A stretch of DNA of 64,000 nt from Diplodia intermedia (Eukaryota; Ascomycota; Dothideomycetes; Botryosphaeriales; Botryosphaeriaceae), in NCBI GenBank assembly GCA_021495925.1, contig JAKEKT010000048.1:62001-126000 (forward strand), in the 5' to 3' direction. This document shows, in pieces, positions 34,183-45,738 of the stretch (position 1 is its first letter; every line of letters starts with the position of its first letter). The translations under genes and the position numbers were made by a program. The notes beneath the pieces are model-generated. The model was not told the DNA's origin. It did no database searches and saw nothing but the letters and a program-made list of their open reading frames with translations.

Positions 34183-36213
34183 TCACTCCTCCGCCTCCTC
34201 GTCGATCGTCTCCATCTCCATTCTGCTTCTCTTCCGAGCGGTGGACCATTTGGACTTGGGCGTGGCCCGCGGCATGCGAATATCCTGGAGCAGTTCGCGT
34301 GGTAGGAATTTCTGCGCAAGAGAAAAAGGCGTCGTTGATGCATTGATTTGGCGCTGTCTGCGTATGGCAAATAACGTCAGCGAAACCGCGCTCAGTGCAC
34401 CAGGGAGTGATATGCTGCTGTTCCATGCATGCATAATTCTTGTAGCCATATAGGAAACCCATGTAGATGGCTGAACATGGGAGTAAAATAGTGAGCCCAC
34501 ATACCTGCTCATCAGAGCCACTACATCTGCCTCCTCAATCGTCCTACGTCCGGCGTGCTCTGCGTAACTAGCAAGATCCTCACCCACTTGCTCAAAAAAC
34601 CAGTCCGAGGCCTGTGAAATGGCGTCCAGCGTGTCCTTGCTTAGCTTCGTCGTGGGTCCAGCATGCGAGCGGGCGAAGCTGGTTGCTAGCCGTTTTGTGA
34701 CGCTCGATGGGAGAGAGGGATACGGCGTGCCGTGGCGGGAAACCTTCAGTGACTTGCGCCGGGTTGCCGCTTGCTTCTTCGGGTTGGAGGAAGGTGATAC
34801 GGAGCGACGTGTGGAACTTTGGCGAAGTTGTGCTTCTGAAGCTTGTTCGCCCTCGTCGATTTCCATGTCCTGGTCGGCGTCTGGGTCCGTCTCGTAGTCT
34901 CCTTCCTCGTCGGCGACAGGTAACGCATCGGCCGGCTCATCCACATCATCCGGAACATTCTGTTCATCCACATCTTCGTCGTATGCGACGGTTTGGGCGT
35001 CTGGGACATCTAGATCATCATCTTCACCTTCAGCGTCTTCAGTATCCCCCTCTTCTTCTGGTTGCGGAAGCAACAGTGACGGATCACGGGAACCTGGCAT
35101 CCTGAAGCGAAACGTCGGCTCGTCGTCCAGATCAGCACCTGCAGGTTGGTCAATGTCGCTAACGCGGGAGCGACGCCGCGATGCGAGCATCGCACGAAGC
35201 TCCTGTGTTGTATCACTGCAGCTTGAGGTCAGCTTCCATCTCTATCGGAATTTTTGAACCACTTGGGACCATACTCTTCTCCAAACCTGTTGGTCATCTC
35301 ATCCAATACGTCTCCAGCATCGCCATCGAATACCAGCGGTCCGACCGTTGCGTCAAACTCTTCGGCCGCATCCTCGCTCAGCACGTCCATATCGTCGCCA
35401 AATCTTTCACTCAGCCTCAGACGCGCCATAGACAGTCTTGGCCGCGGGTCCTCGCTAAAGGCACGCCTTCCACCCTCCACCGAATGCATTGTAGTATCTA
35501 TGTCTTCAAGTGCCATCGACAGACGCGGCGGTGCTTCGTGAAAGCTGTCATCCTCATACTCGTGGAGCGGCATGGAGAGACGCGGGCGAGGTAGATCAGG
35601 GCCTTCGTCGAAGTCATCGTCTTCCATCTTCGGCCTTACATTCGTCTGCCGGGCATCTGGGGAGGGCTCGATGCGCTGCGATATGGGCGCCAGGCCTGCT
35701 CATGTTGTTAGCATTCGTCCGGTTCCATCTCCCGCAGGTTACACAATGGCTTCCACTCACGCCGACTGAGCGCCCGAAGAATATCGCGCGGCGTCTCTCG
35801 CTCCTGCACCCCGCTGCGCCGTCTGTTCCTGCGGCCGCCGGACGCGGCCAGCGCGGCATCGCGGCGCGCTTGGAGCGCGCGGATCGCATGCGGTGTTGTC
35901 GGAGGGCCGACTAGTCGTCTTCCTACGGGGAATTGGCGGACATTGTTGTTGGCTCGCGGCGTCCGGGTCTGCTGCGATGCGGGAGTGCGGCTCGGACCGG
36001 CGCTGGCGGCGCGGAGGGGCGTGCGGGTCTGGGGTTGGTTGAGGGCGTGTGCAAGCGCGCGAAGCTGTGAGAACGATGTCTGTTAGTTTACGCCTTGTGA
36101 GACGGAGGCCGGGCGCTGGTTACGTCTGCGTAGGGCGTTGCGTTGGTCGGAACATCGTTGTCGCCCGGCTTTGAAGGTGTAGTGCGCGCGCGTTTGGGCG
36201 GAGGTTCGGCCAT
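34183..36213 (-). CDS. kinetochore protein CENP-T (Cnn1) homologue
   Basis: Five exons, 36124-36213, 35761-36064, 35275-35695, 34505-35215 and 34183-34357, give 566 residues. The C-terminal 125 residues form a histone fold: LPSSVTKRLATSFARSHAG, LSKDTLDAISQASDWFFEQV, AGRRTIEEADVVALMSRQRQ and then TTPFSLAQKFLPRELLQDIR, which is the diagnostic CENP-T tail. The N-terminal part is long, basic at first (MAEPPPKRARTTPSKPG) and then strongly acidic (about 290-370), and looks disordered. Three PRLSM motifs are present at about residues 169, 188 and 217. CENP-T with CENP-W binds centromeric DNA and recruits outer-kinetochore complexes through its N terminus. The intron at 34358-34504 falls inside the histone fold; an ORF also reads through it in frame, but removing it restores the LMSR-QRQ junction. 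Confidence 0.92.
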
Positions 36214-36457
36214 GGTAGCCGGTAGGTGGCCGTAGAGTTACCGGCGATTGAAAGGCAAGCGGGTGGTCGTCGTCGCAGAAGCAGTGGAGTAGAGGGAGTC
36301 GCGTCGGCGGCTGGGGGACGCGTCGCTAGGTACCGTTACCTAGCGCTAGGGCCTTATCGCCCCCGATAGTTAAATGGCTGTCACGGATTTTTCTTTTGCG
36401 CCTACCAAGACTGCGCTTCAACAAATTTCACCCACCTCGTGAATTCAAGATTACACC
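36214..36457. promoter_or_regulatory. shared divergent promoter CENP-T / cms1
   Basis: 244 bp between start codons. It contains a short inverted motif (CGTCGCTAGGTACCGTTACCT and neighbours, near 36320-36350), but no factor site is assigned. Confidence 0.55.
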
Positions 36458-37620
36458 ATGTCAGACTCAGAAGATGGAGCTGGCGTGCCGCTCATCGAAC
36501 CTGGATTCTTGAGGTCGCCGTCTCCCGCGAAGGGTGAAAAAAGGAAGAGGGAAGATGACGTCGAGCCGAAGCAGAGCAAGCGGGCAGAGAAGAGAAAGAA
36601 TAAAAAGCCGAAGAACGCGGAGAATGAGGACTTGAACGAAGAGCTCGGCCTAAACCTGGCCATTGGACGTATGGACAGCCAGCTGCTGGCTGATTACATG
36701 GCGCAAAGGACCAAGCGGTTTGATCCCGATCTTAGCATGGTGGAGTTGGAGGACCGCTATGTTCCAGGTATGCTTTACGTTGATGCTACCCGCCATTCCT
36801 CGACCAACGGGGCACTCCAGTCAGTGCCATGTCTCATAATGTCATGGGCTGCGAAATGCCAGGAGCCTCCGCTAACTAAACTCCAGAGAAAGCGATTGTC
36901 GACACTAGCAGCTGGGAGCAGCAGAGAGACCTGGAACATCTTCCAGCTTTCCTGGAAAATTACGCCAAGCGCAATCTGAAGAAAACATCAAAAGAGAAGG
37001 GTAGACCGCATACGCTTGTCGTTGCTATGGCTGGGTTAAGGGCCGCGGATATGGTCAGGTATGTCATTCTGCTGCAAAATCGTGGTAAGAAAAATCTAAT
37101 TCGGTCTAAGGGCTTTGAGGACGTTTGAAGACAAAGGCGTCAAGGTCACAAAGCTCTTCGCGAAACACATCAAGCTGCAGGAGGCTATTGAGAACTGCAA
37201 GAGGTTCAAGATGAACATCGGCGTAGGAACCCCAAAGAGAATCATCGACTTGCTTGACAACGGTAAGTTGAGATCAAACTCACAAAAGCGTTTTGAATTG
37301 CAACAAGCTTCCAGAGGAAGCGGAAACATTCACTCCCTGCGGACAGCGAATGTGTCAACTCCTTGTACAATCATATTGGCGTTGAGATGTTTTGCGAAGT
37401 CACAAGGTCATCCGGATATGAATGCTAATTCGCAACAGGAGCCTTATCACCTGAGAGCCTCGAGAGGATCGTTGTGGATGCATCCCACATCGACGTGAAA
37501 AAGCGCGGAATCATGGAGAATCAAGAAGTCCAGAAAGAACTCGCTCAGCTTCTAGCTCGCCCAGAGTTCAAGAGCCGATATGGCCAGCCCGAGAAGAAGA
37601 TTGAAGTGCTTTTTTATTGA
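36458..37620 (+). CDS. cms1: Cms1-like ribosome-biogenesis protein
   Basis: Four exons, 36458-36767, 36887-37058, 37111-37262 and 37439-37620, give 271 residues. An acidic start (MSDSEDGAGVPLIEPGFL) leads into a Lys/Arg/Glu-rich nuclear-localisation-like stretch (residues 28-60). Next comes the Cms1 region: NLAIGRMDSQLLADYMAQRT, AIVDTSSWEQQRDLEHLPAF, PHTLVVAMAGLRAADMVRAL, FAKHIKLQEAIENCKRF, NIGVGTPKRIIDLLDNGAL and ERIVVDASHIDVKKRGIM. The order of motifs resembles a stripped-down helicase domain without a Walker A. In yeast Cms1 associates with the 90S pre-ribosome. The last intron (176 bp) is the longest. Confidence 0.9.
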
Positions 37621-39282
37621 GAGCGACTGGCTTTGCAGTACCTCGACGACCTCATGGGGCAGGAACATTGTCTACGATGAGTAGATGGACGGCATTAGGG
37701 GCACATCTAGTCCGTATACCTAATCTACCCAAAGGCTCCTATACCATCACGGTGCAGGTTCGGAAGAATCATGGAGTCATGGATCCGACGCGATAGTTTG
37801 CGAAGAGTTTCAGGCAGCTGTGGATTCTCGTAAGACAACCAAGCGAGAAATAATGACGACGGGTTTGAGAATCGAGGCTGTCCGAAGCTCCAGACGCCGC
37901 AGAGAAATGGTGGAACTACGATGGCTTCATGGGTATAGATAGATGGCCGCCCCGGCACGGGCCGGGCGCGAGCCGGAATCATGGATAGAAGTCGTTGTGG
38001 CGGACGCTGTGACGGTGTTGCAAGGTCATACCTGCTGCGCACGACGATCATTAGTGGCTGACTACGCGGCATCGCAAGCATCTATCGTTTAGGCCGTCGA
38101 ATAGAGCGTGCGTTTGCTGTGTCCGATGCCTGCACGGTGGTGTGCACAATATCCAGCCCATGCTATAGCAGACGCTGAAACCCATTGCCGACGCGTGTGC
38201 TCATTTCGGGCAGATCGAGAAAGAGCAGCGGGCGTCCGACAAGGACGGGAAGACAGGTGAAGACGCCGCAGACGCCGGCGGCTGTCGAGGCGCGGCCTAA
38301 ACCGCGGGAAGTCAGCCATTGCCACAACATGGAGACAGGCAACAGCGCAGGCGGGCGGTTGGCTTGGGCGGGCATGGGCGTGGAGCGGGCATCGCCGCGA
38401 TGGAGGTCGAAACAGAGCGTGGCCCCGGCCTTGCTCGCGCGACGTTGCAAGGGTTTTGAAGATGCGCACTGATGCGGCACTGCCGAGTAGCAGCGCGCGG
38501 TGGGACAGACGACGGCGTGGCTTGGGGCGGCAGCGCGCTGGGAGCTGGCTGGCAGCGGGGCCGTCCTAGCCGCCTGTCGCAGGCAGCAGAGCCGGCTGGG
38601 GGCTGCGGCGCGTCTTTTGGCGCGTCGGCGATGGGAGCACAGGAGTGATATGTATTCTGATTTGGCGCGCCAATCCGTGCAAGCTAGAGCCGAACGAACC
38701 CCCGTAACTTGCACCGGCACATTGCAACCCCTCTGACAACCTGCTTCATCGCTGGAACACTTGACCGACTCCGCTCTCGCCGCCACCGTGAAGCCCGCGA
38801 GTCCGTCCGAAAGACTCTTGAGCTCGCCACGCCCAGGTCGCGTCTGCAACACCAACCACCTCTCACCGTCGCCGCCATCGCGAAGGCCAACTCGCCGTCC
38901 TCACCGACCGTCCGCGAGCTCCACGCTCCCGCGCCTCGTCAGACCACCAGATACCCTGCTGCAAGCTCCCAGCATCGCCGCGACAACACCCCAGCGCGCC
39001 CATCGCGTCCGCCCCGCCAGATCTTCTGCACCAGCCCAACCCCCCCGAATCCATCGCGGCTAGCGCACCCGCAACCTCGAGTGGTGAGTTCCGCCGGACC
39101 ACCTGTACCAGCCCGCCCCGATTAAGCTCCTGTCGCTGACCGCAACGGCCCGCCGTCCGCAGCTTGGCCCAAGTCCCTCGGTGCATCCGTCAAGCTTCCG
39201 CCACTCTGCAGCTACCTCCGCGCCTCCTCAACGCGAACAACCTTCAGCCTCCGTCTGATAACTGTCCGTCAACGCCTCCATA
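37621..39282. other. intergenic, upstream of rac1
   Basis: 1.66 kb without a recognised gene. The segment 38700-39280 is C-rich on the plus strand and probably carries the rac1 promoter and a long 5' UTR, as at rho3 and snx3. Confidence 0.5.
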
Positions 39283-40165
39283 ATGGCTGCTGCACCTGCG
39301 ACGCAGTCCCTGAAGGTAGGCCTGCAACTGCTGAAGATGCAAAGAGACCCACGCTGACCGCTTCCGCAGTGCGTCGTCACCGGTGACGGTGCCGTCGGCA
39401 AGGTATGCCTCACCCGCTCCGCTCCCATGCGCGCAACCATTGACGCCTGTCCAGACATGCCTTCTGATCTCGTACACGACCAACGCCTTCCCGGGAGAGT
39501 ACATCCCGACTGTGTATGAACTTCTCCTGCCTCTTGTTGGGACAACCGGAGCTGATTTAGCTTGGCAGCTTCGATAACTACTCGGCCAATGTCATGGTCG
39601 ATGGCAAGCCCATCAGCCTGGGTCTTTGGGATACTGCTGGTCAGGAGGATTACGATCGTCTTCGCCCTCTCTCCTACCCGCAAACCGATGTCTTCCTCAT
39701 CTGCTTCTCCATTGTTAGCCCGCCTTCGTTTGACAACGTCAAGGCCAAGGTGCGCGCCCTTCTATCCCTGCCGGACGCACGGTTCACTCACGCTTCTTTT
39801 GTAGTGGTATCCCGAGATCGAGCACCACGCGCCCGGTGTTCCCATCATTCTTGTCGGCACGAAGCTCGATCTTAGAGACGACGAGGCCACCCGGGAGAGC
39901 CTCAGGCAGAAGAAGATGGCTCCCATTCAGTATGAGCAGGCTGTGGGAGTTGCGAAGGAGATCAAGGCGCACAAGTACTTGGAGTGCTCTGCCCTTACGC
40001 AGCGTAACTTGAAGAGCGTGTTCGACGAGGCTATTCGGTGAGAGATCCCCATGAAACCGCAGGCGTCCGAAGAAGCAGTCAAATACTAATCAGTCGTGCA
40101 ATAGCGCCGTTCTGAGCCCGAGGCCCGCCGCCAAGCCGAAGAAGAGCAAGTGTGTCGTCCTATGA
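39283..40165 (+). CDS. rac1: Rac-type GTPase
   Basis: Six exons, 39283-39315, 39370-39402, 39455-39513, 39569-39749, 39805-40037 and 40105-40165, give 199 residues. The P-loop is GDGAVGKT (residues 16-23); switch I YIPTVFDNYSANVMVDGK and switch II LWDTAGQEDYDRLRPLSYPQ follow. PISLGLWDTA, FSIVSPPSFDNVKAKWYPEI and GTKLDLRDDEATRESLRQKK distinguish it from Cdc42 (which has LGLFDTA). The C terminus is a polybasic PAAKPKKSK followed by CVVL, a geranylgeranylation-type CAAX box. Rac in filamentous fungi controls hyphal polarity, actin and, in several species, NADPH oxidase. The first two exons are 33 nt each, and the intron after residue 11 precedes the P-loop. Confidence 0.95.
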
Positions 40166-41437
40166 AGGAGCTACGCAGAAAGGTCAAACGCGCATCACAC
40201 CCTAATGATATAGACCGATGCACCTTGACGAGTGGCATGACTTGTGGCGGAGCATGACAATGAAATCTCTAGAGAAAGCCTGTTCACCTCGCGATATCTG
40301 AAGGCAGTTTTGCAGACTGAGACAGTCGGTCCGGTGTTGCTCGAAGTCGGCCGCAAGCGTCTCGCGGATGCGCAGCCGCGACGGCGGGACACTTCTCTTT
40401 TCCTTTACAGTACTCTCATCGCTGGTTTCAGTTTCCTTCTTTCTTCGGGTAAGCAGTGGGCGGTAGCAAACAGGTGTCGATCTGGGTTTGAAGGAGGGAT
40501 TCCCTTCTTTAGTTCACTTGTAGATAAGTGCGTGGAGCAACGGGTAAAGCAAGGCATCATGCTGGATTCAAGCACAGTAGTGGAGAAATTTTGCTTTCAT
40601 AATCATGGGGTGCCTTCAAAGTATGCGCCGGTAATTGTATAGCTTTCTACTCTTTCCGTTTCTCTCTCGCTGATCGGGCTGTTTCCTTGTTCTGATACAC
40701 AAGAGCTGGCTGATGTGCGTTGACTCATGTGCGGATGGTTGTGATGACGATTAGCGGCAATCTTGCCATATCTTTGGACGGAGAGGCAAAGCAAGTTTTG
40801 GGAGACAACACGGATCGTGCGCCTTGAGACATGAAAGGGACACGGGTACGAGCCAGGCCTTCATCAGCAGCACCTGCAGGCAGTATGGAGAGCTCGGCAA
40901 GCAGCTCCTCAGAGATTGCCAGCGCGGAGATCTACGCGCGTGATGAAGCTGTCACGCCGGATCGAATCGTTTCCTTGTGTGTACTTTACCCGACATGCTG
41001 GCTTTGGTTTGGTTTGGCAAAGCATGATCTCGGATGTTTTCGTCGGAGCTCGTCGAGAGGCTGGATTGCTCCTGCTGTCCGCAACAACTCTGAAGTTGTA
41101 CGGATGGCCACGACATTCTCGCTTGCAGCCGACAAGCGACGTAAGAGATCTCGTACAGTCTTGCCCCGGCCTGCAGCTCGCGTGGCCTCCCGGACCCGCA
41201 TTTGGTGCCACAAGCAATCCCAAGCTTGACCTTGCTCCGTCACAGTGTTCCCGAGGTGCTCCAGCCACCGTCTGTCTCGCGCGAAGCCTAGCCTAGCCTA
41301 GCCGAGCCCCCAAGCTCCGCCAGCTACCGTGTCTTCGCAACCTAGCCTGCGCCGCACTGCCGACTTGCGCCAGCCCTTCCTCATTCGCGCTTCCACCGGC
41401 CCCTCCCTTCAAGACGATACAACCGCCCGAAAAGGAA
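40166..41437. other. intergenic, upstream of the UBX gene
   Basis: No gene recognised. A CCTAG-type tandem (GCCTAGCCTAGCCTAGCCGA) lies at 41286-41305 close to the UBX gene start. Confidence 0.5.
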
Positions 41438-43401
41438 ATGTTTCACCAGGGCGATGTGCAAAGCGGCATCTCGCTTGCTATCACGCAGGCCAAGTCCGTC
41501 GTTTGCTTTGTGCGAGGTGCGTAGCTTCTGACGTATACGTTGTCCCCCGCATCCCGACTGCCGCTCCTGCCCCCAAAGCCTACCCCAGAGTGTCTTTCTG
41601 TGTGTCTCTGACAGAACTTTGCGAAGGCAGACGCGGACGAAGAGAGTACGATATGGGAGGACGAGTGGTTAAGCAACGAACCGGTGAGTTCCACAAGCGC
41701 TCTCCAAGCAAACCAGCCATTCGCGAATGAGCGGGTACTTGCTTCCGTGCGAGGCTCTGGAACTTGGTTTGTTAACGCATCTTCCCTCGTAGCTTGCCAC
41801 GCTCCTGGCCCAGAAGACGATTGCCTTGCGCCTTGAGGCAGGTAGCCAGGAAGCCGGTTTCTTGTCCGTATTTTGCCCCGTCCCGAAGACGCCGGCGGTC
41901 CTTGTCATACAGTAGGTGATCCAAACCCCCATGTAGGAGAAATGGCTCGGATGCTAAATATCCGGGGAGTCGTTGAACTGCTCTGCTAACGCGCGAGTTG
42001 CTCAGTAACGGACAGCTGAAGCTGTGCTTGCTGGGGGGAGTTAGCCACGATGAATTCATCAGCAAATTGGAAGGCGTATTGAACCCGGAAACAGCAGGTC
42101 ATGGTTCCGCGCCTGAGGACACGACTACAACGGAGCCTTCGGTGGAGGACACCACGGAAGCTGCCACGCAAGTGCAACCCGAGTTCAACTCGATAGCGGA
42201 CGAAACATCGACCTCGACCGCGCAAGCGACCACCTCGTCTGTTTCTCCGACGACCGAAAGCTCACCCTCCGCGTCAAGACAACCCGCACCAACGCAACCT
42301 GCAACGTCCTCCGAATCCACATCCAGCGCCGACCTCAATTCGCTCTTCCCCGACCGCGCAGCTCGCCTCGAGGCAGACCACCAATTGACACAGGAGGCGG
42401 AAGCTGCCGCACGCGCTGCTAAGGCCGCAGGAAAGCGAAAGGCTGTTGAGGAGGAAATATCGTCCGCGAGTCCGCAAGACACCAGAAGGCTCAGTTACGC
42501 GGCGCAGGAGAAGATGCGCAAACAGGCCCATCAGGACGAGCTCAACCGGATTCTTCAGCGCGTGGAAGCCGACAAAAAGGAGCGCAGGGAGCGGGAAGAG
42601 TTGCGCAAGCGGCAGCGCGAAGCCGAGCTCCAAGAGTTCGCGGGGGCAGATTTCGCAACTCCTGCGTCCCCGGTGTTAGAGGTCGCAAAGAGAGGCTCAA
42701 TATCTGGTGCAAGCCGGGGCCCAGCCCCCAAATCGGGAGACGTCTGCCTCCGTATTCGCCTCCTCGACGGCAGCCAGATTCGCGAGTACTTCCCACCCAC
42801 GGCGACGTTGCATGCGGACGTGCGGCCACGCGTCGACTGGGCGCTCAGCAGCGGCCCTGGACCTTCTTCATCCTCGAGCAAGCCTCCCGCGGCACCGCCT
42901 TATTCCTTCAAACATATCCTCGCACCACTTCCTAACCGCACCCTTGGCCCTTCGGATGAGACGAAGCCACTCAACGATCTTCCGGATGTTGTTCCAAGCG
43001 CAACTCTCGTCCTGGTTCCCGTCAAAAACGCTGTCGGTGCCTACACGGGCCTTGGTGGCGGGTACATAGGGAGCATCTACGTTGCCATGGTCCAGCTATA
43101 CAACATGTTTGTGGGGCTCCTGGCAACAGTCTTCGCGCCTTTTGGGAGGGGCAGAGGCGGTCAAGAAGGCGGCGGCGGCCATGGTGGGGCTACCGTCGGT
43201 GGGGCACAGGACGGACAGGGGCAGGGGAGGGGCTCGGGCAGAGAGGGAGGAAATGCAGGGGGCAGTGGAAGTGGAAGTGGAAGTGGGATCAGGATCAGGA
43301 CATTACGAGATCAGGATGAAAAGGGGAACGAGTATTATAACGGGAATAGCCTGGACTTTGAGCCGAAGCCGAAGAAGGGGGATGAGGACGAGAAAAAGTG
43401 A
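41438..43401 (+). CDS. UBX-domain membrane protein (UBXN4/Ubx7-like)
   Basis: Four exons, 41438-41516, 41631-41683, 41793-41911 and 42006-43401, give 548 residues. The N terminus MFHQGDVQSGISLAITQAKS, CFVRDADEESTIWEDEWLS and LRLEAGSQEAGFLSVFCPVP form a thioredoxin-like UAS-type domain as in UBXN4/erasin and yeast Ubx6/7. A Ser/Thr/Glu-rich linker (about 110-200) and a Lys/Arg/Glu coiled coil (about 205-300) follow. The UBX domain lies about 325-420 (DVCLRIRLLDGSQIREYFPP to SATLVLVPV). A hydrophobic segment near 435-460 (VAMVQLYNMFVGLLATVFAP) would anchor it, probably in the ER, followed by a Gly-rich tail. Such proteins recruit Cdc48/p97. The acceptor of exon 2 was chosen over one 21 nt upstream because only it keeps DADEESTIWEDEW in frame. 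Confidence 0.88.
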
Positions 43402-43719
43402 GGATGAAGAGTGAGGGGTTCGGCATGGGTGTGGATGGTGGGGTTTGCTCGGGGTATGGTCAGATGAGTAGTAGGTGCTGTTACCCTGGCTTCATCATAC
43501 CGTTCAGGTGAAAGTTTCAACCACACTAACGATCATGCCTGAGTTACGATAAAGCACGTTAAGACTTTCATAATGCTCATGAGTTCATGACTTATATTTT
43601 GCTGTCCGATTCCAAAGAGCTATTCAATCACCTTGTGAACCGAGAAGTTATCCTTGCTACCGCGGATGGTTTTGCTTACAGTCTCTTTCCTCCACCTGAA
43701 GAATCCTCCCTCACTCTCT
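43402..43719. other. short convergent intergenic region
   Basis: 318 bp between the UBX gene stop and the oxygenase stop. Nothing recognised. Confidence 0.6.
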
Positions 43720-44715
43720 TCACTGCTCTTTCTCCTCCTTAACAAACATCACATCCGTCCTCATTGTGTACTTGACCCCCTCCAGCACGTCATCGCCAGA
43801 ATGCACCATGTTCCGATGCTGAAACAAAAGAACTCTCCCAACCCTCGGCACAACATCCACTCTCCTCTTCCTCATCGCCGAGTCGGGATCGCCAAACGAC
43901 AAGGTAAACCAGTCATCCGGGCCGTGGAAAGTGGTGGCGCCGCCCTTCAGCGGCGCCTCGGGCTCGCCCTCGACGCGGCCGACGAACGGGCTCCTCCTCT
44001 CGCGATCCTCATCCCCCGTCACCTCCTCCCCGTCGTTGAGGTAGAGGTGCAGCGTAAACAGCGACCGCTCCACCGGCCCCCCCTCGACCCGCGGCCGCTC
44101 GTACGCGCCGTCGCAGTGCGGCCTGAAGTACTCGCCGCCCACGTAGCGCAGGAACCGCAGCCGCTCGTTCAGCCCGGCGCACCGCCACCGCTCGCCGCGC
44201 TGCACCTGGCGCGCGTGCAGCGCGCTGCCGTGCCCGTCCTCCCACGCGCGGCCGCCCGCCGCCGCCCACTGCCGCTCCGGCGGGACGCACCACCGCTCGC
44301 CCTCGAGCACGCCCGCCAGCTCGGGCACGAGCGGCGCGACGCGTGCCCACAGCCGCGCCGCCACGTCGGCGTCGTCGCGGATGATGCGCCCGCAGTTGCG
44401 CGTGTCGACCGCCAGCGCCTCCCGCCCACCGCCCATGTTGACCATGGCGCGCTCCCAGGTGCCTCCGCCGCCGCCTTCTTTTCCTCCTCCTTCTCCTCCC
44501 TCGGAGCTGGCCGCCGCCGCCAGCCGCAGCAGGGTGGCGCACTCGGACGGCGTGAGCAGGTCGTCGATGACGGTCGCGTAGCAGTTTGCGTACTGCGGTA
44601 TGGGGCTGAGGGCGAAGTTGATGCGGGTGGCGCTGACGGTGGCGGGGGCGGGGCCGCGGAGGAAGGAGGCGGGGAGGGCGGGCGTGTTTGTCGTTGCGGG
44701 CGGTGGGGACGCCAT
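43720..44715 (-). CDS. 2-oxoglutarate/Fe(II) dioxygenase, prolyl-4-hydroxylase type
   Basis: Single exon of 331 residues from the ATG at 44715 (MASPPPATTN); upstream in-frame sequence has no motif and contains a Lys run, so a longer form is less likely. The double-stranded beta-helix iron ligands are visible as His200 and Asp202 in YFRPHCDGAYERP, and His305 in NMVHSGDDV. Arg319 in KYTMRTDVMF is positioned to bind 2-oxoglutarate. RSLFTLHLYLNDG is the strand after the HxD. Residues 66-86 are a Ser/Glu/Gly low-complexity insert. Fungal members of this family hydroxylate unknown targets or small molecules; no signal peptide or membrane segment is seen, so it is probably cytosolic. The gene is very GC-rich, which creates long meaningless frames on the other strand. 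Confidence 0.88.
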   Translation of the reverse strand: MASPPPATTNTPALPASFLRGPAPATVSATRINFALSPIPQYANCYATVIDDLLTPSECATLLRLAAAASSEGGEGGGKEGGGGGTWERAMVNMGGGREALAVDTRNCGRIIRDDADVAARLWARVAPLVPELAGVLEGERWCVPPERQWAAAGGRAWEDGHGSALHARQVQRGERWRCAGLNERLRFLRYVGGEYFRPHCDGAYERPRVEGGPVERSLFTLHLYLNDGEEVTGDEDRERRSPFVGRVEGEPEAPLKGGATTFHGPDDWFTLSFGDPDSAMRKRRVDVVPRVGRVLLFQHRNMVHSGDDVLEGVKYTMRTDVMFVKEEKEQ

Positions 44716-45738
44716 CGTTTTGGATATCGCGGTTGTTGTTATTTTTTTTTTTATCTTCTTCTTCTTCTTTCCTTCGTTGGTGCGTTCCGGGCTGGCTGGG
44801 CCGAGGCCTTGTGGAGGTGGCGCGGCTGGTCGGCAGCGATTTGAGATGCTACTGACGGCGCGGGATGGGAGTGGGAAATGTGTAAAAAGGATGTTGCCTT
44901 TGGCAGTCGCATATATAGCAATGGATTGATGGCTGTGGAGCGGGGGTTTGAGGCTGCTCTTAAATGTAAATGGCGGCGTGGGGACGGGTGAGGCTGTGTG
45001 TAAGCCTTGTTGTGGCTCGTGTCCGCTGTTGCCTGGTTGACTCATCTGTGACTGGCCAGTCCCCCCAAACACCTCACCGCTTGCTCTTGCAAGGCTGATT
45101 CCGGTGCTCTTAGCTGTTAAGCGTCTGAGGCTTGGTTGTGTGCAATACTTCTGTCATGAAGTGGTCTTTGATCTCAATTTGTTACCATATTGAGTTGGTG
45201 AGAACGCCACTCAAGAACACTTCACACTCCGTCGGTCCAGATTTACAGCGCCGTCAAGTTTCATGAAGAGATGTTGTATTGCTTTTGTCGAGATTCGAAC
45301 CATCTGCGGAGGATAATGAAATGTCCCTCTTCTGAGACTGTGGTTACGTGGTAATATACCCGTGTCTCTCCCATGTGTATTCAGGATGCAAATATAATGA
45401 TGCAGTATGCAGTTTCTTTTCGTCGCCCACTGTGGGGCGTAGATGCGAGATGTTAAAGCTGTCTAGACACATCATGACATAGAATTGCGCTACCCACACA
45501 CGTACGGTGCAATATCTCCATGATACAGACACTTTGGACCAAAAGCAACGCTAATTCAGACTCCCAGCCAGCCAGCCATCATCCACAAACTTCTCTAATG
45601 GTATCTCTAAATCTTTCGCACATACGAGGGATATCATATCGCAACACCGCCCAATGAGTACAGACAAAAAGGAACGAGAAAAGGTAACAACAGCAGCATT
45701 CAGGAACCAAGAAATAAAATAGTCCTTAAGGAAAGTCG
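44716..45738. other. intergenic
   Basis: Upstream of the oxygenase and downstream of the first receptor. AT-rich around 45120-45560. A GATTCGAACCATC T-arm-like string near 45290 is not part of a complete tRNA. No gene recognised. Confidence 0.55.

Noticed and set aside
42099..42482. 127-codon minus-strand frame
   Set aside because: Antisense of the Ser/Thr-rich linker of the UBX protein.
44009..44542. 177-codon minus-strand frame
   Set aside because: Shifted frame of the oxygenase; only the main frame has the HxD, distal His and Arg residues.
43654..44844. 396-codon plus-strand frame
   Set aside because: Antisense of the 2OG oxygenase; Arg/Pro/His-rich translation caused by high GC content.
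45280..45310. Possible tRNA T-arm (GGTTCGAATCTCG on the minus strand)
   Set aside because: No matching acceptor, D-arm or anticodon arm could be found on either side.
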